Part shown: positions 62,632 through 64,000 of the stretch, in pieces
Position numbering within the stretch: position 1 is the stretch's first letter
Layout: each line of letters opens with the position of its first letter
Assembly: GCA_029891385.1 (NCBI GenBank)
Contig: CM057225.1
Location: 15,254,998 to 15,318,997 of the forward strand
Direction of reading: 5' to 3'
Length of the DNA stretch: 64,000 bases
Source: Erythroxylum novogranatense
Lineage: Eukaryota > Streptophyta > Magnoliopsida > Malpighiales > Erythroxylaceae
The notes under the pieces: model-generated
Seen by the model: only the letters and a program-made list of their open reading frames with translations
What the model was told of the DNA's origin: nothing
The model's database searches: none
Program-made: the position numbers and the translations under genes

Positions 62632-64000
62632 CGGGGGCGGATCTTTTACGATTATTTGGTCATTTGTCTCTTGAATTTTTAGCTGTATTTGTTGTATCAA
62701 TGATATTATTTCTATTTGAGTTTGTATAATAGTTTCAATTTTCTGTTCTATTATTTCTTGTGTTTGTACTATTGATTCTAGATGTTGCGTAAGGTTTGTT
62801 AATGTTGTCATAGTTTCTGCACTAAATAAGTTGATAGTGTAGATAATTGCTGTTGAATTTCATTTAACTGTCTTGTTTGATTATTGGGTTCTGTTATTCT
62901 TAATGGTCGTTCTATATTAAGAGGTCTTTGATGTCTTAATGACAGAGATCTTAGGAAAGGAGTACTATTTGATGATGATTCTGAAAAAGAATGTCTTCTT
63001 TCAATTAATGGAATTGCTGGTTCAAAGGGTTGTTGTATTCTTTGGAAGTGGTTGTACTTTTGGTTGAATTTTAATTCCTACTTTAGCAACTTCTTGGAAC
63101 AATTGATCTAAATAGATTTGTTCGGTATGTTTGAAATCAATACTATGATGTGAATTAGTTAATGCATAACTAATTTGATAAGTTAATGAAAAGGGATATT
63201 GTCCGGGAGTCATTAAATTAGTTCTATAAAATTTATATGCAATTGTAATAGCTTTATCCAATTCAGAAGAAATTAAGGGAATTCCTAATTTTAAACGAGT
63301 GTTAAATTTGATTTTTCCATATTGTAAATTTCCATTCATCATTCCTAAAATTTGATCATTTAGATTATTCATTCTTTCATCTAAAATTGCCATTCTAATA
63401 GAGTATCAATTCCTTGTTGAAAAGTGGATTTTAATAATATTTGGATGGTAGATAATTGAATATATCCAATTTTCTTTCGTTTTGATTCTGGTAACAATTG
63501 TAGTTGTCTATGAATTTGTTCGGGATTAATTAAACTAATTCTTAAATTTCCATGACATTGATCAATTCGAATAGGTTGTTCTTGAATAATTTTTCCATAA
63601 TAAATAAGATTTTGTCTATTAAAGATTTGTTTTATTGTTGATTTGTGAATGTCTTGACCTTTCTTTAAATCTAATTGAGCTTTAGCAATTTGATTCTTTT
63701 ATCCTGAAGTTATTAAGGTAGAAACTTGAAAAGTTCCTAATGATTCAGTTAATTCTAAATTATCTACATCGAGGATGGTAGAAGTTTGAGAAGTCATAGT
63801 GTATTGGGATGATATGGATGATAATAATGATGATCAGTTTCAATCTGTTCTAATTGTGTTAATTGTTCTATATATTGTTGATATAATCTTTGTCTGACGT
63901 ATAAATGTTCTTCATAAGGTCGTCTCACGAGACGATTTATTCTAGAAATATAAGACTACCAATACGAGTTTCATTGTATTGTATATGATCTTTATAATGA
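62632..64000 (-). pseudogene. Third tandem pararetrovirus unit, cut by the window edge
   Basis: Coiled-coil ORF (62632-62811, reading on to 62572), movement protein (62808-63797, frameshifted near 63040 and 63400) and ORF e from 63794 to beyond the window. The joint at 62631/62632 repeats the one at 59680/59681, so the tandem array continues to the right. Confidence 0.85.

Noticed and set aside
48117..64000. An intact, potentially active viral genome
   Set aside because: No copy has all genes in order without breaks; all long genes have frameshifts and the cluster is deleted, duplicated and inverted.

Overview
The window is repeat-dominated nuclear DNA of a seed plant, probably a eudicot. 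The evidence is a ten-exon plant branched-chain aminotransferase gene, nested plant LTR retrotransposons (Copia, Tekay-type Gypsy and a non-coding derivative) and a rearranged endogenous pararetrovirus of the family Caulimoviridae. I cannot name the species. The only apparently intact host gene is the aminotransferase at 2797-5363 on the minus strand.

Layout. 1-929: 3' part of a large LTR that runs off the left edge. 1252-1383: (ATT)n. 2797-5363: aminotransferase gene. 5433-9491: AT-rich sequence with no recognised gene. 9492-45080: one degenerate Copia element (plus strand) split into three pieces by two later insertions. The first insertion (11449-27865, target duplication TCATT) is a Tekay-type chromovirus with the structure LTR-internal-LTR-internal-LTR. 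The second (28648-44107, target duplication TATCC) has the same three-LTR dimer structure, but its 3.35-kb internal regions code for nothing recognisable. It is LARD-like and shares terminal signals with the Tekay element, so it was probably mobilised in trans. 45081-46954: AT-rich. 46955-47896: compound (AAT)n minisatellite. 47897-48116: 54-bp direct repeats beside a tRNA-iMet primer-site look-alike.

48117-64000 is the pararetrovirus cluster, almost all on the minus strand. The best-preserved path, read right to left, is: coat protein (CCHC finger), protease, reverse transcriptase and RNase H, transactivator/viroplasmin, intergenic promoter, five small ORFs, movement protein and a coiled-coil ORF. 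Several neighbouring ORFs overlap by ATGA or lie a few bases apart, as expected for a polycistronic RNA translated by transactivator-assisted reinitiation. The cluster is scrambled: a 2.95-kb unit that keeps the promoter, small ORFs, movement protein and coiled-coil ORF but lacks coat protein, pol and transactivator is repeated head to tail (58068-64000). Part of the coat protein is duplicated, and one segment (48618-49392) is inverted. Every long viral gene carries frameshifts or breaks, so this is a fossil locus.

Two cross-cutting observations matter most. First, copies of each repeat differ mainly at CAG, CTG and CCG sites, often by small indels. This is what methylation-related base-calling error would look like, so many apparent frameshifts may be false. 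Second, all three LTR families carry a conserved pair of hairpins enclosed by an outer stem (a three-way junction), preceded by an array of tiny hairpins and, in two families, by a consensus 5' splice site.
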